Positions 44,611 through 54,025 of a DNA stretch of 64,000 nucleotides are shown here, piece by piece; within the stretch, counting starts at the first letter, position 1, and every line of letters begins with the position of its first letter. The notes beneath the pieces were generated by a model that saw nothing but the letters and a program-made list of their open reading frames with translations, ran no database searches and was not told where the DNA came from. The stretch is from Streptomyces lateritius. GTDB taxonomy: Bacteria; Actinomycetota; Actinomycetes; Streptomycetales; Streptomycetaceae. Position numbers and translations under genes: made by a program. The stretch spans positions 342,336 through 406,335 of the forward strand of contig NZ_BMTO01000002.1 of assembly GCF_014649715.1 (NCBI RefSeq), given 5' to 3'.

Positions 44611-44859
44611 TCAGCTGCGGTAGTTCTCCACCTCGGCCGCCGGGCGGACCGTCGCCGTGTCGGGGTCTTCGCCGAATTCCGCCTTCGCGCGGCGCTGGCG
44701 CAACAGATCCCAGCACTGGTCCAGTTGCACCTCCAGTTCCGCGAGGCGGGACCGCTCCTCCGGCAGCAGGCCGCCGGTCCGCTGCCGCAGAGCCCGTTCC
44801 TCCTCGACGAGTGCGCCGATGTTCTCCAGGATCTGCTCGTCGTCGTGCATGTGGTCCAT
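44611..44859 (-). CDS. DUF2630 family small protein
   Basis: 82 residues. The sequence is a helical hairpin: DEQILENIGALVEEERALR, then [28 protein letters not shown] (in part) with a tail EVENYRS. The QCWDLLRQRRAxxEFGxDP pattern is characteristic of DUF2630, found across actinobacteria and of unknown function. ATG starts at 44859 and 44850 are both possible; neither has a strong ribosome binding site. It begins 17 bp after the EEP-phosphatase gene, so probably the same transcript. Confidence 0.82.
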   Translation of the reverse strand: MDHMHDDEQILENIGALVEEERALRQRTGGLLPEERSRLAELEVQLDQCWDLLRQRRAKAEFGEDPDTATVRPAAEVENYRS

Positions 44860-44876
44860 GTATTCAGCGTGGCCGA

Positions 44877-45926
44877 TCAACGGCCCGCGTGCAGGTCGAG
44901 CTCCGCGAGGACCGCCCGGTGGTCGCTCCCCGCCAGATCGAGGAACCGCACCTCCCGGACCCGGAAGTCGTCGCTGACCAGCACGTGGTCGATCTGGACG
45001 TACGGCGGCAGCGGCCCCTCCCGAGGCCAGGTGGGGGTCCGGGCGGAGCCCGCGAGGCGGGCCGCGTCGTGGAGCCGGCCGGCGGCGAGGACGGAGCGGA
45101 AGGCGGCGTGGTCCTGGGAGGCGTTGAAGTCGCCGGCCAGGAGCACCGGGCCGGAGTCGCGGTGCGCCGCCGCGAAGCGCTCCAACCGGCCCAGCTCGAT
45201 CTTCCACCGGTCCACGAGCCCGGGCAGCGGCGGCAGCGGGTGGGCGAGCCGGAGCTCCACCTCCCGGCCCCCGAAACGGGCCGTGGCGCCCGGCATCCCC
45301 ATGGCGCCGGGGATCGGCGGACGGGCGGTCAGCGGCCGGGTGCTCAGGATCGCCGAGCCGGTCGAGCCCTCGCCGTCCACGACGGCCCGGTACGGGTGGG
45401 ACGTGCCGAGTGCGGCGGTGAGGGTGCGCACACAGGCGCGGTCGCACTCGGAGATGTGGACGAGGTGCGGCCGCTCCCGGCGTACGGCGGTCACCAGTTC
45501 GTCCGTCGCCTGCCCGAACTCGACGTTGGCGGTGAGCAGCCGCAGCCGTTCGACGACCGGTCCGCGAGCGGTCGTCGCCCCGGGTCCGTAGGGCTGGACG
45601 CACCAGGCCGTCGCCCCGACGACCAGCGCCGCCCACCCCGCGAGTAGCCGGCGGCGGGCGACCAGGGCGAGCGGCAGCGCGAGCGCTGCCGGGACGATCA
45701 GCCAGGGCAGGAAGGACAGCGCCTGCGGTACGGGGGTCAGCGCGTCGGTGCCGAGGAGCCGGCAGCCGGTGACCAGGGTCGGTACGGCCACCAGCGGCCC
45801 GGCGGCCCAGGCGGCGAGACGCCGCCCGGGCGGCCGGTCGAGCGCGGGGTCCGGGGTGATGGCCGCGGCGACCGGGGCGACGGGGGCTCGCGCCGGATCT
45901 GCGGCACGGGCACGTGCACGGTCCAC
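44877..45926 (-). CDS. Membrane-anchored endonuclease/exonuclease/phosphatase-family protein (VanJ-like architecture)
   Basis: 349 residues. An Ala/Pro/Arg-rich N-terminus precedes three hydrophobic helices (about 38-115), then an EEP domain (about 125-345) that would lie outside the membrane. EEP metal and catalytic motifs are LTANVEFG, ISECD, AGDFNAS, IDHVLVS and GSDHRAV. The arrangement of three helices followed by an external EEP domain is that of VanJ, which acts on lipid-linked cell-wall intermediates and lowers teicoplanin susceptibility in S. coelicolor; a similar role here is inference. The GTG start lies 4 bp after the preceding lipoprotein gene. Confidence 0.82.
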   Translation of the reverse strand: MDRARARAADPARAPVAPVAAAITPDPALDRPPGRRLAAWAAGPLVAVPTLVTGCRLLGTDALTPVPQALSFLPWLIVPAALALPLALVARRRLLAGWAALVVGATAWCVQPYGPGATTARGPVVERLRLLTANVEFGQATDELVTAVRRERPHLVHISECDRACVRTLTAALGTSHPYRAVVDGEGSTGSAILSTRPLTARPPIPGAMGMPGATARFGGREVELRLAHPLPPLPGLVDRWKIELGRLERFAAAHRDSGPVLLAGDFNASQDHAAFRSVLAAGRLHDAARLAGSARTPTWPREGPLPPYVQIDHVLVSDDFRVREVRFLDLAGSDHRAVLAELDLHAGR

Positions 45927-45930
45927 ACCG

Positions 45931-46359
45931 TCAGTGTCGCAGCGCCTGGGCGATGTCCGCCGTCGTCTCTCCCGGCAGGGTCCGGTTGCTGCGCGCGGTC
46001 CCTGTCCCGGACTTCCCCGGCTCGACGCCGCCGATGTTCAGGACGACCGAATCGAGTAGACCGCCCTCGCCGTCACGGAAGTTGACCATGACCGTGTAGT
46101 CGGCCGTCCTGTCCCCGGGGTTGGTCGCGGTGATTTCGGCGACGGTCCGGTCGCCGTCGGTCTTGGTGGGGCCGGCCTTCACGTCGCCGGTGGCGTTCAC
46201 CCCGTCCTTGACCTCGCCCATCTTCGACGCCGCCGCCTCGGTGGCGGACGAGGCGATGTCCCCGACCTTCGCCCGGTCCTCCTCGGTGCAGGCGGCGGTG
46301 GTCAGCGCGAGGACGACGGCGCAGACTGCGGCGACCACGCCGGTGCGGGTGCGGTGCAC
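45931..46359 (-). CDS. Lipoprotein with FxLYD-like domain
   Basis: 142 residues. The signal peptide (about 1-24) ends TTAAC, a lipobox-type cleavage site with Cys24. After a charged helical linker (about 25-60), a small beta-sandwich domain (about 62-140) shows TVAEITATNPGDRTADYTVMVNF and ends with TARSNRTLPGETTADI (both cited in part), the pattern of FxLYD domains that often mediate extracellular binding. It lies 6 bp after the DUF7144-like gene and 4 bp before the EEP gene. Confidence 0.78.
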   Translation of the reverse strand: MHRTRTGVVAAVCAVVLALTTAACTEEDRAKVGDIASSATEAAASKMGEVKDGVNATGDVKAGPTKTDGDRTVAEITATNPGDRTADYTVMVNFRDGEGGLLDSVVLNIGGVEPGKSGTGTARSNRTLPGETTADIAQALRH

Positions 46360-46365
46360 GGGCGC

Positions 46366-46818
46366 TCAGCCCTTCGCCCGACCCGTGCCCCCGATGTGCG
46401 TGTGGTCCGTCGCCAAGGCCCAGATCACGAAGATCGAGACGGCCATGGTGAACAGCGACCACCAGGGCTGGTAAGGCAGGGAGAGGAAGTGGGCGATCGT
46501 GTTCAGGGCGGCGAGCGTGATGCCGGCGGCCCGTCCCCACTCGGTCCCCTTGAGGATCCCGTAGGCGGTGAGGACCACGATGATGCCCAGGATCAGGTGG
46601 ATCCAGCCCCAGGCGGTCAGGTCGAACTTGAAGGTGTAGTCGCCGACGCGGGTGTAGACGTCGTCCTTGGCGATTCCGGCGATGCCCCAGATGATGTCCA
46701 AGATGCCGATGACCAGCATCATGACACCGGCGAAGAGGGTGCCGCCGGCGGCCCAGGCGCTGGCGGCAGTCGAGGTACGGGGCGGGGTGGGCGCGCTCGG
46801 CGTCGTGTTCTGGCTCAT
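46366..46818 (-). CDS. DUF7144-like four-helix membrane protein
   Basis: 150 residues. Four membrane helices: GGTLFAGVMMLVIGILDII, LTAWGWIHLILGIIVVLTAYG, AGITLAALNTIAHFLSLPY (with the conserved LPYxPWWS) and LFTMAVSIFVIWALAT. These are typical of a widespread actinobacterial membrane family of unknown function. The N-terminal 22 residues are Thr/Ser/Pro-rich. It starts an operon with the lipoprotein and EEP-phosphatase genes. Confidence 0.82.
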   Translation of the reverse strand: MSQNTTPSAPTPPRTSTAASAWAAGGTLFAGVMMLVIGILDIIWGIAGIAKDDVYTRVGDYTFKFDLTAWGWIHLILGIIVVLTAYGILKGTEWGRAAGITLAALNTIAHFLSLPYQPWWSLFTMAVSIFVIWALATDHTHIGGTGRAKG

Positions 46819-46855
46819 GGAGTCATCGTCAGGCCGCCGGCCGCAAAGCGAACCT

Positions 46856-47662
46856 TCAGCGGGTCCGGACGAGTGAGCGGAGGAACTCCGCCAGGGCCGT
46901 GTCGAACTCCTGCGGCCGTTCCAGGTTCGGCATGTGCGCGGCGGACTCGACGATAGCGAGGGTCGAGTCGGGCAGGGCCGCGTGCATCGCCTCCGCGTCC
47001 GCCACCGGGGTGAAGGCGTCGTCCCGGCCGACGACCACCAGGGTCGGGACGCGCACGGTGGTGAGCAGCTCGCGGTAGTCGGGGCGCTCCGCCCGCCCGC
47101 GCAGGGCCGCCGCCGCGCCGGCCGGGTCGGTGGCACACATCATCCGGTGGACGTGGGGCGCGGCATGGGTGTTGTACGGGGCGACCATCCGGTCCAGTAC
47201 CTCGTCGGCGTACGCCCGCATCCCGGCGACGCCCTCGGTGAGCAGCCGGTCGGCCGTCGCGTTCCGGGCGGCCCTGCCCTCCTCGGTCTCGGCGGCGGGG
47301 AAGGTGTCGGCGAGGACCAGGCCGAGGATCCGCTCGGGGAAGAGGCGGTAGCACTCCATGGCGATCTGGCCGCCCATGGAGAGCCCGGCGAGGACGAACT
47401 CCCGGACGCCGAGGTGGTCGAGGAGCGCCGCGAGGTCCTCGGCGAAAGCGGAGAGCGGGGTGGTGCCCGGGACGACGGTGGTGGCGCCGTAGCCCCGCAG
47501 ATCGGGGGCGACGACCCGGTGCGTGGCGGAGAAGCGGTCGATCTGGGGCTGCCACATGGTGCGGTCGAAGGGGTGGCCGTGGACCAGGACGAGCGCGGGG
47601 CCCGGGCCCGCGCCCTTGTCCTCGTAGCCGATCGTGAGTCCGTTGATCTCTGCGGAAGGCAT
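46856..47662 (-). CDS. Alpha/beta hydrolase
   Basis: 268 residues, a complete alpha/beta hydrolase. The oxyanion-region HGHPFD, DLRGYGATT, nucleophile elbow GLSMGG, acid in VVGRDDAFTP and the catalytic His in ESAAHMPNLERP are all present. The family includes esterases, lactonases and haloperoxidase-like enzymes; the substrate is unknown. It is divergent from a MocR regulator whose direct-repeat operator lies 27-61 bp from this start, so it is a likely target of that regulator. Confidence 0.86.
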   Translation of the reverse strand: MPSAEINGLTIGYEDKGAGPGPALVLVHGHPFDRTMWQPQIDRFSATHRVVAPDLRGYGATTVVPGTTPLSAFAEDLAALLDHLGVREFVLAGLSMGGQIAMECYRLFPERILGLVLADTFPAAETEEGRAARNATADRLLTEGVAGMRAYADEVLDRMVAPYNTHAAPHVHRMMCATDPAGAAAALRGRAERPDYRELLTTVRVPTLVVVGRDDAFTPVADAEAMHAALPDSTLAIVESAAHMPNLERPQEFDTALAEFLRSLVRTR

Positions 47663-47688
47663 GCTCAGAGGCTAGGCAGGGGCCATGG

Positions 47689-47723
47689 CTCGGTGCAATA
47701 ACATCCTTTGCTCTCGGTGCAAT
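47689..47723. promoter_or_regulatory. Direct-repeat operator candidate for MocR regulator
   Basis: Two identical 11-bp copies of CTCGGTGCAAT occur at 47689-47699 and 47713-47723, a 24-bp start-to-start period (about two helical turns). They lie between the divergent hydrolase and MocR genes. Direct repeats on one face of the helix are a known binding architecture for MocR proteins. Confidence 0.6.
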
Positions 47724-47753
47724 GTGCCGATCCGGGGAGAGGGGTTCGGTTCC

Positions 47754-49124
47754 GTGGAGGAGTACCGCAGGATCGCCGATCGGGTGGCGGAGCGGATCGC
47801 GGACGGGCGGCTGCGGCCCGGTGACCGGCTGCCCACCCAGCGGGCCTTCGCCCGCCGCCACCGGATCGCCAACTCGACGGCGATCCGGGTGTACGGAGAG
47901 CTGGCCCGCCGGGGTCTCGTCGTCGGCGAGGTCGGCCGTGGCACCTTCGTACGGGCCGCACCGCCGCTGCCCGGGCCCGCGCTCGCCGAGGCGACCGGGG
48001 ACGCGCCGGTCGACCTCCAGCTCAACTATCCGGTGGCGGAGGGCCAGTCGGCGCTCATGGCGCGGGCGCTCGGCTCGCTCGCCCGGGCCGATGTGCTGGG
48101 GGAGGCCACGGGGCGTCCGGCGGCGGCGGTGGGTACGGCGGAGGCCAGGGCGGCGGCGGTACGGGTGCTGAAGCGGGCCGGCTGGGAGCCGGATCCGGAG
48201 CGGGTGCTGTTCGCCGGCAACGGCCGTCAGGCCATCGCGGCGGCCGTCTCGGCGCTGGTGGGCCCCGGAGGGCGACTGGGCGTCGAAGCGCTGACGTATC
48301 CGCTGGTCAAGGCGGTGGCGGAGCGGATCGGCGTACGGCTGGTGCCGATCGCGCTCGACGAGGACGGGATGCGTCCCGACGCGCTCGCGGCGGCCCATCG
48401 CGCGGCCCCGCTCTCCGCCGTGTACGTCCAGCCGACGCTCCACAACCCGCTGTCGGTCACGGCGAGTCCGGGGCGCAGGGCCGAACTGACCGACGTACTG
48501 CGGGAGTCGGGGTTGACGGCGATCGAGGACACCACCTGGGCGTTCCTGGAACCGGACGCCCCGGCGCCGCTCGCCGCACACGCCCCGGAGCGGGTGGTCC
48601 TCGTGGACAGCCTGTCCAAGCGGCTGGCACCCGGCCTGACCGTCGGCCACCTCGTCGCGCCGGAGGGGCGGGTGGAGGACCTGGCGCGCGCCCTGCGCTC
48701 CGGGGCCTGGACCGCGGGCGGCCTGGCGCTCGCGGCGGCGACCCGGTGGGCGGAGGACGGGACGGTGGCGGAGGTCGTGGCGGCGAAGCGGGCGGACGCC
48801 GCGGCCCGGCACGCGCTGGTGCGGCGCCATCTCGGGGCGTACCGGATCCGTACCGCGCCGCGCGCCTACTACTGCTGGTGGGAGCTTCCGGCGCCGTGGC
48901 GGGCGGAGACGTTCGTGGCCGCCGCGGCGCGGCGGGGCATCGCGCTGACGCCGGGCACCGCGTTCGCCGTGGGAGGAGGGGCGGTCCCGGGCTCCTCAGC
49001 GGTCCCGGGCTCCGGGGCGGCCGTCGACGCGGTGCGGGTGGGGCTCGCCTCGCCCGCCCTGCCGGTCCTGGACGACGCGTTGGGGCGGCTGTCCGTCCTT
49101 GCCTCAGAGATTCTGGATGTTTAG
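47754..49124 (+). CDS. MocR-family regulator: GntR winged helix fused to aminotransferase domain
   Basis: 456 residues from the GTG at 47754, which has GGGGAGAGGGG about 9 nt upstream. A winged helix (about 1-70, LPTQRAFARRHRIANSTAIRVYGEL in part) and a fold-type I aminotransferase domain (about 95-440) with PLP Lys in VDSLSKRLAPGLTVGHLVAP. A start 23 codons upstream (47685) would place the direct-repeat operator inside the gene and is less likely. It probably regulates itself and the divergent hydrolase gene. A small in-frame repeat (VPGSSAVPGSG) lies near residue 410. Its stop lies within the palindromic operator of the next gene. Confidence 0.85.
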   Translation: MEEYRRIADRVAERIADGRLRPGDRLPTQRAFARRHRIANSTAIRVYGELARRGLVVGEVGRGTFVRAAPPLPGPALAEATGDAPVDLQLNYPVAEGQSALMARALGSLARADVLGEATGRPAAAVGTAEARAAAVRVLKRAGWEPDPERVLFAGNGRQAIAAAVSALVGPGGRLGVEALTYPLVKAVAERIGVRLVPIALDEDGMRPDALAAAHRAAPLSAVYVQPTLHNPLSVTASPGRRAELTDVLRESGLTAIEDTTWAFLEPDAPAPLAAHAPERVVLVDSLSKRLAPGLTVGHLVAPEGRVEDLARALRSGAWTAGGLALAAATRWAEDGTVAEVVAAKRADAAARHALVRRHLGAYRIRTAPRAYYCWWELPAPWRAETFVAAAARRGIALTPGTAFAVGGGAVPGSSAVPGSGAAVDAVRVGLASPALPVLDDALGRLSVLASEILDV

Positions 49125-49134
49125 TATCCAGAAT
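49110..49134. promoter_or_regulatory. Perfect palindromic operator of Rrf2 gene
   Basis: Arms ATTCTGGAT and ATCCAGAAT are separated by 7 bp (GTTTAGT). The palindrome ends 1 bp before the Rrf2 start codon and includes the MocR stop codon. The unusually A+T-rich core could also be the -10 region. Rrf2 repressors commonly autoregulate through such sites. Confidence 0.7.
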
Positions 49135-49135
49135 C

Positions 49136-49615
49136 ATGAGAATGAGCGAGGGTGTGGAGTGGGCGCTGCACAGCTGCCTCAATCTGGCGTGGATCGGGCC
49201 TGAGCGGGCGGTCACCGCGGCGCGCCTCGCCGCCTACCACGAGCTGCCGGCCGCCTACCTCAACAAGCAGCTCCAGGCCCTCTCCCGGGCCGGGATCCTC
49301 GGATCGGTCTCCGGCCCCAAGGGCGGTTTCCGGCTGGCGAGGCCGCTGGACCGGATCACGCTGATGGATGTGGTCGCGGCGATCGAGGGCCCGGAGGAGG
49401 CGTTCCGCTGCTCCGAGATCCGGCAACAGGGGCCGGGTGCCGGGCCTGCCGGGACCTCCACCGCCGCGTGCGCCATCGCGGAGGCGATGGCGAAGGCGGA
49501 GCTGGCCTGGCGTCGCGAGCTGGCGGCCCGGACGCTCGACGACATCCGCCTCCAGGCGGAACGGCAGGCGCCGACGGCGCCGGACCGCATCCGCCGCTGG
49601 TTCGCCAACGTCTGA
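49136..49615 (+). CDS. Rrf2-family transcriptional repressor
   Basis: 159 residues. The N-terminal winged helix-turn-helix (about 1-75) includes VEWALHSCLNLAW, LPAAYLNKQLQALSRAGIL and the wing VSGPKGGFRLARP, all typical of Rrf2. The effector loop has two cysteines (FRCSEIRQ and AACAIAEAM) rather than the three of Fe-S IscR-type proteins, so a thiol switch or Fe-S cluster with another ligand is possible. The start is ATG (the second ATG is two codons on) with no ribosome binding site, consistent with a leaderless message. Directly downstream is a decayed MFS gene and a RidA gene. Confidence 0.85.
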   Translation: MRMSEGVEWALHSCLNLAWIGPERAVTAARLAAYHELPAAYLNKQLQALSRAGILGSVSGPKGGFRLARPLDRITLMDVVAAIEGPEEAFRCSEIRQQGPGAGPAGTSTAACAIAEAMAKAELAWRRELAARTLDDIRLQAERQAPTAPDRIRRWFANV

Positions 49616-49627
49616 ACGCCACGGTGG

Positions 49628-50142
49628 GCGGGCCACCGCCACGGGCACTTCCTCCCGTACTCCTTCGTCCGGCCCGTCCTCACCGAGCACACCCACGTGT
49701 CCGACGGCCTCGTCGGACCGCTCCTCCTCGGGTACGGACTCGCGGGGCTCGTGGGGAACCCCCTCACGGCGTCGGTGGCCGGGCGCGCCCCTCGCCGGAC
49801 CCTCGCCCCCCTCGGCGCCGGCCTGACCGCCGCGCTCCCGGCCTCACCCTCGCCGGGGTGACGCCCCCGGCGGGCGCCGTGCCGCTGCTCCTGGGGGGAC
49901 GCGCCTACGGCGGCGTCTCGGTCGGCCTCCAAGCCGGGTTCATGGCCGCCGCCCCCGACGACGTGGAGACGGCGACCGGCCTCCACGTCAGCGCCTTCTG
50001 CCTCTCGATCGCGCTCGGCGCCCTCCCCGGAGGGCTGCTTGTCGACGCCCATCCGCTCACCGCGGTGCTCGCCACGGGCGCCGCGTTCACCCTGGCCGCC
50101 TCCCTGGCGGCCGTACTCTCCGGAAGGACATCTCCGACATGA
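49628..50142 (+). pseudogene. Decayed MFS transporter (C-terminal part, frameshifted)
   Basis: In the Rrf2 frame after its stop, GHFLPYSFVRPVL and LLLGYGLAGLVGNPLTA match the second half of sugar/drug efflux MFS proteins. The frame then ends at a TGA near 49858, while the next frame resumes with GLTLAGVTPP, LLLGGRAYGG and GLHVSAFCLSIALGALPGG to 50142. A one-base loss near 49835 joins the two. The first about 200 residues of the family are absent. The stop overlaps the RidA start (ATGA), a relic of translational coupling. The original operon was therefore rrf2-MFS-ridA. Confidence 0.7.
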
Positions 50143-50558
50143 CCGCGAACGACCCGCGCACCCTCACCAACCCGGCCACGCTGCACGACCCGTCCCCCTT
50201 CGGCTACAGCCACGCCGTCTCCGCCCCGGCCTCCGGTGAACTGGTCTTCATCGGCGGCCAGTACGCCTCCGACGCGACCGGCGCCCCCGTCCCCGGGGAC
50301 TTCGCCGCCCAGGTCGAGCTCTCCTTCACCAACCTCCGGCTCGCCCTCGAGGGCGTCGGGCTCGGCTTTCAGCACGTCGTGCGGCTCGGGACGTACATCG
50401 TCGGCCACGACCTCGGGAAGCTGGAGGTCCTCGGCAAGGCGCTGCGCGCCGCCTTCGGCGACCGGCTGCCCGCGCAGACGCTCAGCGGGGTCGCCTCGCT
50501 CGCACTGCCCGGGATGCTCTTCGAGATCGACGCGGTGGCCGTACGACCCGCCGGCTGA
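50139..50558 (+). CDS. RidA/YjgF-YER057c-family protein
   Basis: 139 residues. It shows GYSHAVSAPASGELVFIGGQYASD at the N terminus, the central QVELSFTNLRLALEGVG and the C-terminal LFEIDAVAVRP (all cited in part). The Arg that RidA enamine deaminases use to bind 2-aminoacrylate sits in the C-terminal half of the family; here the usual position reads differently (FEIDAVA), so enamine deaminase activity is uncertain and it may belong to a divergent YjgF subgroup. The ATG overlaps the stop of the MFS remnant by 4 bp. Confidence 0.82.
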   Translation: MTANDPRTLTNPATLHDPSPFGYSHAVSAPASGELVFIGGQYASDATGAPVPGDFAAQVELSFTNLRLALEGVGLGFQHVVRLGTYIVGHDLGKLEVLGKALRAAFGDRLPAQTLSGVASLALPGMLFEIDAVAVRPAG

Positions 50559-50586
50559 GCGCGGCTGACCCTCGCCGACCTCCGGC

Positions 50587-50620
50587 GACCCCGCCCCCGT
50601 CCGATCGCGGCGGCGGGGTC
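50587..50620. terminator. Terminator between convergent genes
   Basis: Arms GACCCCGCC and GGCGGGGTC (9 bp) with a 16-nt loop lie 28 bp after the RidA stop and extend to the end of the convergent membrane-protein gene. Confidence 0.5.
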
Positions 50621-51335
50621 AGCGGGTGTGCTTCCTCTTCGGCCTCTCCGGAGCCGGCGTGCTGTCCGGGGCGGTCCTCGGCCTGGTGGTGGCGGCAGCC
50701 ACGTACCTCGCCACGTTCTTCTGCTTCTCCACGCACGAGGACGCGGCCGGGCCTCCGGTGCGTCCCTCGTCGTAACGGCTGTTGCCGTCGTGCGGGCTGT
50801 TGCCGTCGTGCCGGCCGTTGCTGTCGTAACGGCCGGTGCGGCGGCGGTGGTACGCGACCGCGACGGCGGCGAGCAGCGGGCCCCACGCGAGGAGCGGCAG
50901 GTAGCAGACGTAGAGCAGGACCTGCTGGACCGGCCCGTCGGTGTGCGTGCCGACGGAATTCTGGCCGAGCCCCGCGTACGCCGCGTACGTGAACCAGCCC
51001 ACCAGCGCGAAGAGTCCGAACGCCCCGCAGAGCGCGGCGGTGGTCGCGCCGCGCGTGGAGACCGGGCGTCCGCCGACGAACGGCAGCCGGCGGGGGAACA
51101 CTTCGCCCCAGGACCGGACCAGGCCGAGGGTCAGGAAGGCGAGCAGCTCGGCGACGACGGTGAGGACGATCTGGTACACGTCCTGGCCGAGGCCCGGATC
51201 GTCGACCTCGGCGACGGGCGCGCCCAGGGTGAGCGCGATCCGCCAGATGCCCGAGGGGATGACGATCAGCGGAACGGCGTGCGCGGCGAGGGCGGCCCAG
51301 CGGGGCGTACCCGGCAGGGCGTTCGTCTTCATCAT
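50619..51335 (-). CDS. Four-helix membrane protein of unknown function with repetitive tail
   Basis: 238 residues. Four hydrophobic helices lie at about 10-30, 48-70, 92-118 and 135-158 ([24 protein letters not shown]). The cytoplasmic tail (about 160-238) is Asn/Asp/Arg-rich with a short repeat [20 protein letters not shown] and ends in KRKHTR. No family is recognised. The ATG-ATG start (51335 or 51332) has only a weak ribosome binding site. Confidence 0.7.
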   Translation of the reverse strand: MMKTNALPGTPRWAALAAHAVPLIVIPSGIWRIALTLGAPVAEVDDPGLGQDVYQIVLTVVAELLAFLTLGLVRSWGEVFPRRLPFVGGRPVSTRGATTAALCGAFGLFALVGWFTYAAYAGLGQNSVGTHTDGPVQQVLLYVCYLPLLAWGPLLAAVAVAYHRRRTGRYDSNGRHDGNSPHDGNSRYDEGRTGGPAASSCVEKQKNVARYVAAATTRPRTAPDSTPAPERPKRKHTR

Positions 51336-51522
51336 GAGGATCAGCGTGCCGTCGGGGCGGTGGCCGTCGCGTCGGCACGGGGGCCGGGGCTTCTCCCCCG
51401 TGCGGGGGAGACGTAGTCCGCCCTCGTCCTTCCCCTGGCATACCGGCCGCCTCCGTCGGAGACTGGTGGGTGGCAGTGAATGGTTGAAGCGGACCCGAAC
51501 CCGGCAGCCGGGAGGACAGCGC

Positions 51523-52487
<965 letters not shown>

Positions 52488-52491
<4 letters not shown>

Positions 52492-53354
52492 GCACCGTCG
52501 CCCCCGGCAAGGACAGCCGGCAGACCGACGCCCTCGCCTTCGAGGCCCCGCGCGCCGAGGAACTGGCCGCGCTCCTCGTCGGACAGGAGCGGCCGCCCCG
52601 GCCCGGCGCGCTCTCGGCCTCGCTCACCTTCGGCTGGCGGGCCATGCTCAAGATCAAGCATGTGCCGGAGCAGCTCTTCGACGTGACGGCGTTCCCGATC
52701 ATGATGGTGCTGATGTACACGTACCTCTTCGGGGGCGCGCTGGCCGGCTCGGTCTCGGCGTACATCCAGTTCCTGCTGCCGGGCATCCTCGTGATGAGCG
52801 TCGTGATGATCACGATGTACACGGGTGTCTCGGTCAACACCGACATCGAGAAGGGCGTCTTCGACCGCTTCCGTACGCTGCCGATCTGGCGGCCGGCCCC
52901 GATGGTCGGCTACCTCCTCGGCGACGTCGTCCGCTATCTGATCGCCTCCGCCGTCATGCTCACCGTCGGCATGATCATCGGCTACCGGCCGGACGGCGGG
53001 GTGACGGGCGTCCTGCTCGGGGTCGCGCTGCTGATGGTGTTCTCGTTCGCCTTCTCGTGGATCTGGACCATGTTCGGGCTGATGCTGCGCAGCGAGAAGT
53101 CCGTCATGGGCGTCTCGATGATGGTGATCTTCCCGCTGACGTTCCTGTCCAACGTCTTCGTCGACCCGAAGACGATGCCGGGGTGGCTCCAGGCCTTCGT
53201 CAACAACAGCCCGGTGACGCATCTGGCGACCGCGGTACGGGAGCTGATGGCGGGGAACTGGCCGGCGGCGGACATCGCCTGGTCCCTGGGGTGGTCGGCG
53301 GTGTTCGTGCTCGTCTTCGGGGCGGTCACGATGCGGCTCTACAACCGCAGGTAG
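52488..53354 (+). CDS. ABC-2 type transporter permease (DrrB-like)
   Basis: 288 residues. A hydrophilic N-terminal about 60 residues precedes six membrane helices beginning with [19 protein letters not shown]. Family motifs are [23 protein letters not shown] and [21 protein letters not shown] (in part). With the preceding ATPase it forms a DrrAB-type homodimeric exporter for hydrophobic compounds. The ATG overlaps the ATPase stop (ATGA). No other export or biosynthetic genes are adjacent. Confidence 0.9.
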
Positions 53355-53377
53355 CTCTGCGGCGGGCGGGCGGCCGG

Positions 53378-54022
53378 TCAGTCCAGACGCAGGTCCGCGA
53401 GCTGCTGCTCGAAGGGGACGACCTCGTCGTCCTCCGCATCCCGCGCCGCGGGCCGGGCCGCGACGAACTCCGCCAGCTCCCGCCCGGCGCGCTGGATCCG
53501 GGACGGCAGGCCGTCGCCCCCGAAGCCGATGGGAAGCGTCTCGTCACCGCCCGAGCCCCAGTCCTCCGATGCCGCGTACACGGCCGTCGGCACGACGAGG
53601 GCCCGCAGATAGGCGAAGAGCGGCCGCAGCGCGTGGTCGAGCACGAGCGAGTGCCGGGCGGTCCCGCCGGTGGCCGCGACGAGCACCGGCTTGCCGGTCA
53701 GCGCGTCCGGGGCGATCAGGTCGAAGAAGGACTTGAACAGACCGCTGTACGAGGCGGTGAAGACCGGGGTCACCGCGATGACCCCGTCCGCGCCGGTCAC
53801 CGCGTCGATCGCGGTCTCCAGCTCGCCCGACGGAAAGCCGGTGACGAAGTTCTTCGCGATGTCCACGGCGAGGTCGCGCAGCTCGACGACCTGTACCTCG
53901 ACCGCGTACTCCTGCTCGGTGAGGCGTGACTCGGCGGCCTCGGCGAGCCGGTCGGCGAGCAGCCGGGTCGAGGAGGGTGCGCTGAGTCCGGCGGACACGG
54001 CGACCAGCTTCAGGGTCTGCAT
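53378..54022 (-). CDS. NADPH-dependent FMN reductase (CE1759-type), partner of the adjacent monooxygenase
   Basis: 214 residues. The flavodoxin-like fold has an FMN phosphate loop SAGLSAPSSTRLLADRL, then VTPVFTASYSGLFKSFFDLI and the ATGGTARHSLVLDHALRPLF segment, which are hallmarks of NAD(P)H:FMN reductases of this subgroup. It reduces FMN for the LLM-class monooxygenase encoded 3 bp upstream in the same operon. The C-terminal 30 residues are acidic and probably disordered. Confidence 0.88.
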   Translation of the reverse strand: MQTLKLVAVSAGLSAPSSTRLLADRLAEAAESRLTEQEYAVEVQVVELRDLAVDIAKNFVTGFPSGELETAIDAVTGADGVIAVTPVFTASYSGLFKSFFDLIAPDALTGKPVLVAATGGTARHSLVLDHALRPLFAYLRALVVPTAVYAASEDWGSGGDETLPIGFGGDGLPSRIQRAGRELAEFVAARPAARDAEDDEVVPFEQQLADLRLD

Positions 54023-54025
54023 GAC

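Noticed and set aside
47685..47753. Start of the second MocR gene at 47685
   Set aside because: It would place the direct-repeat operator inside the coding region and has no ribosome binding site. The GTG at 47754 has a strong one and matches the usual domain start.
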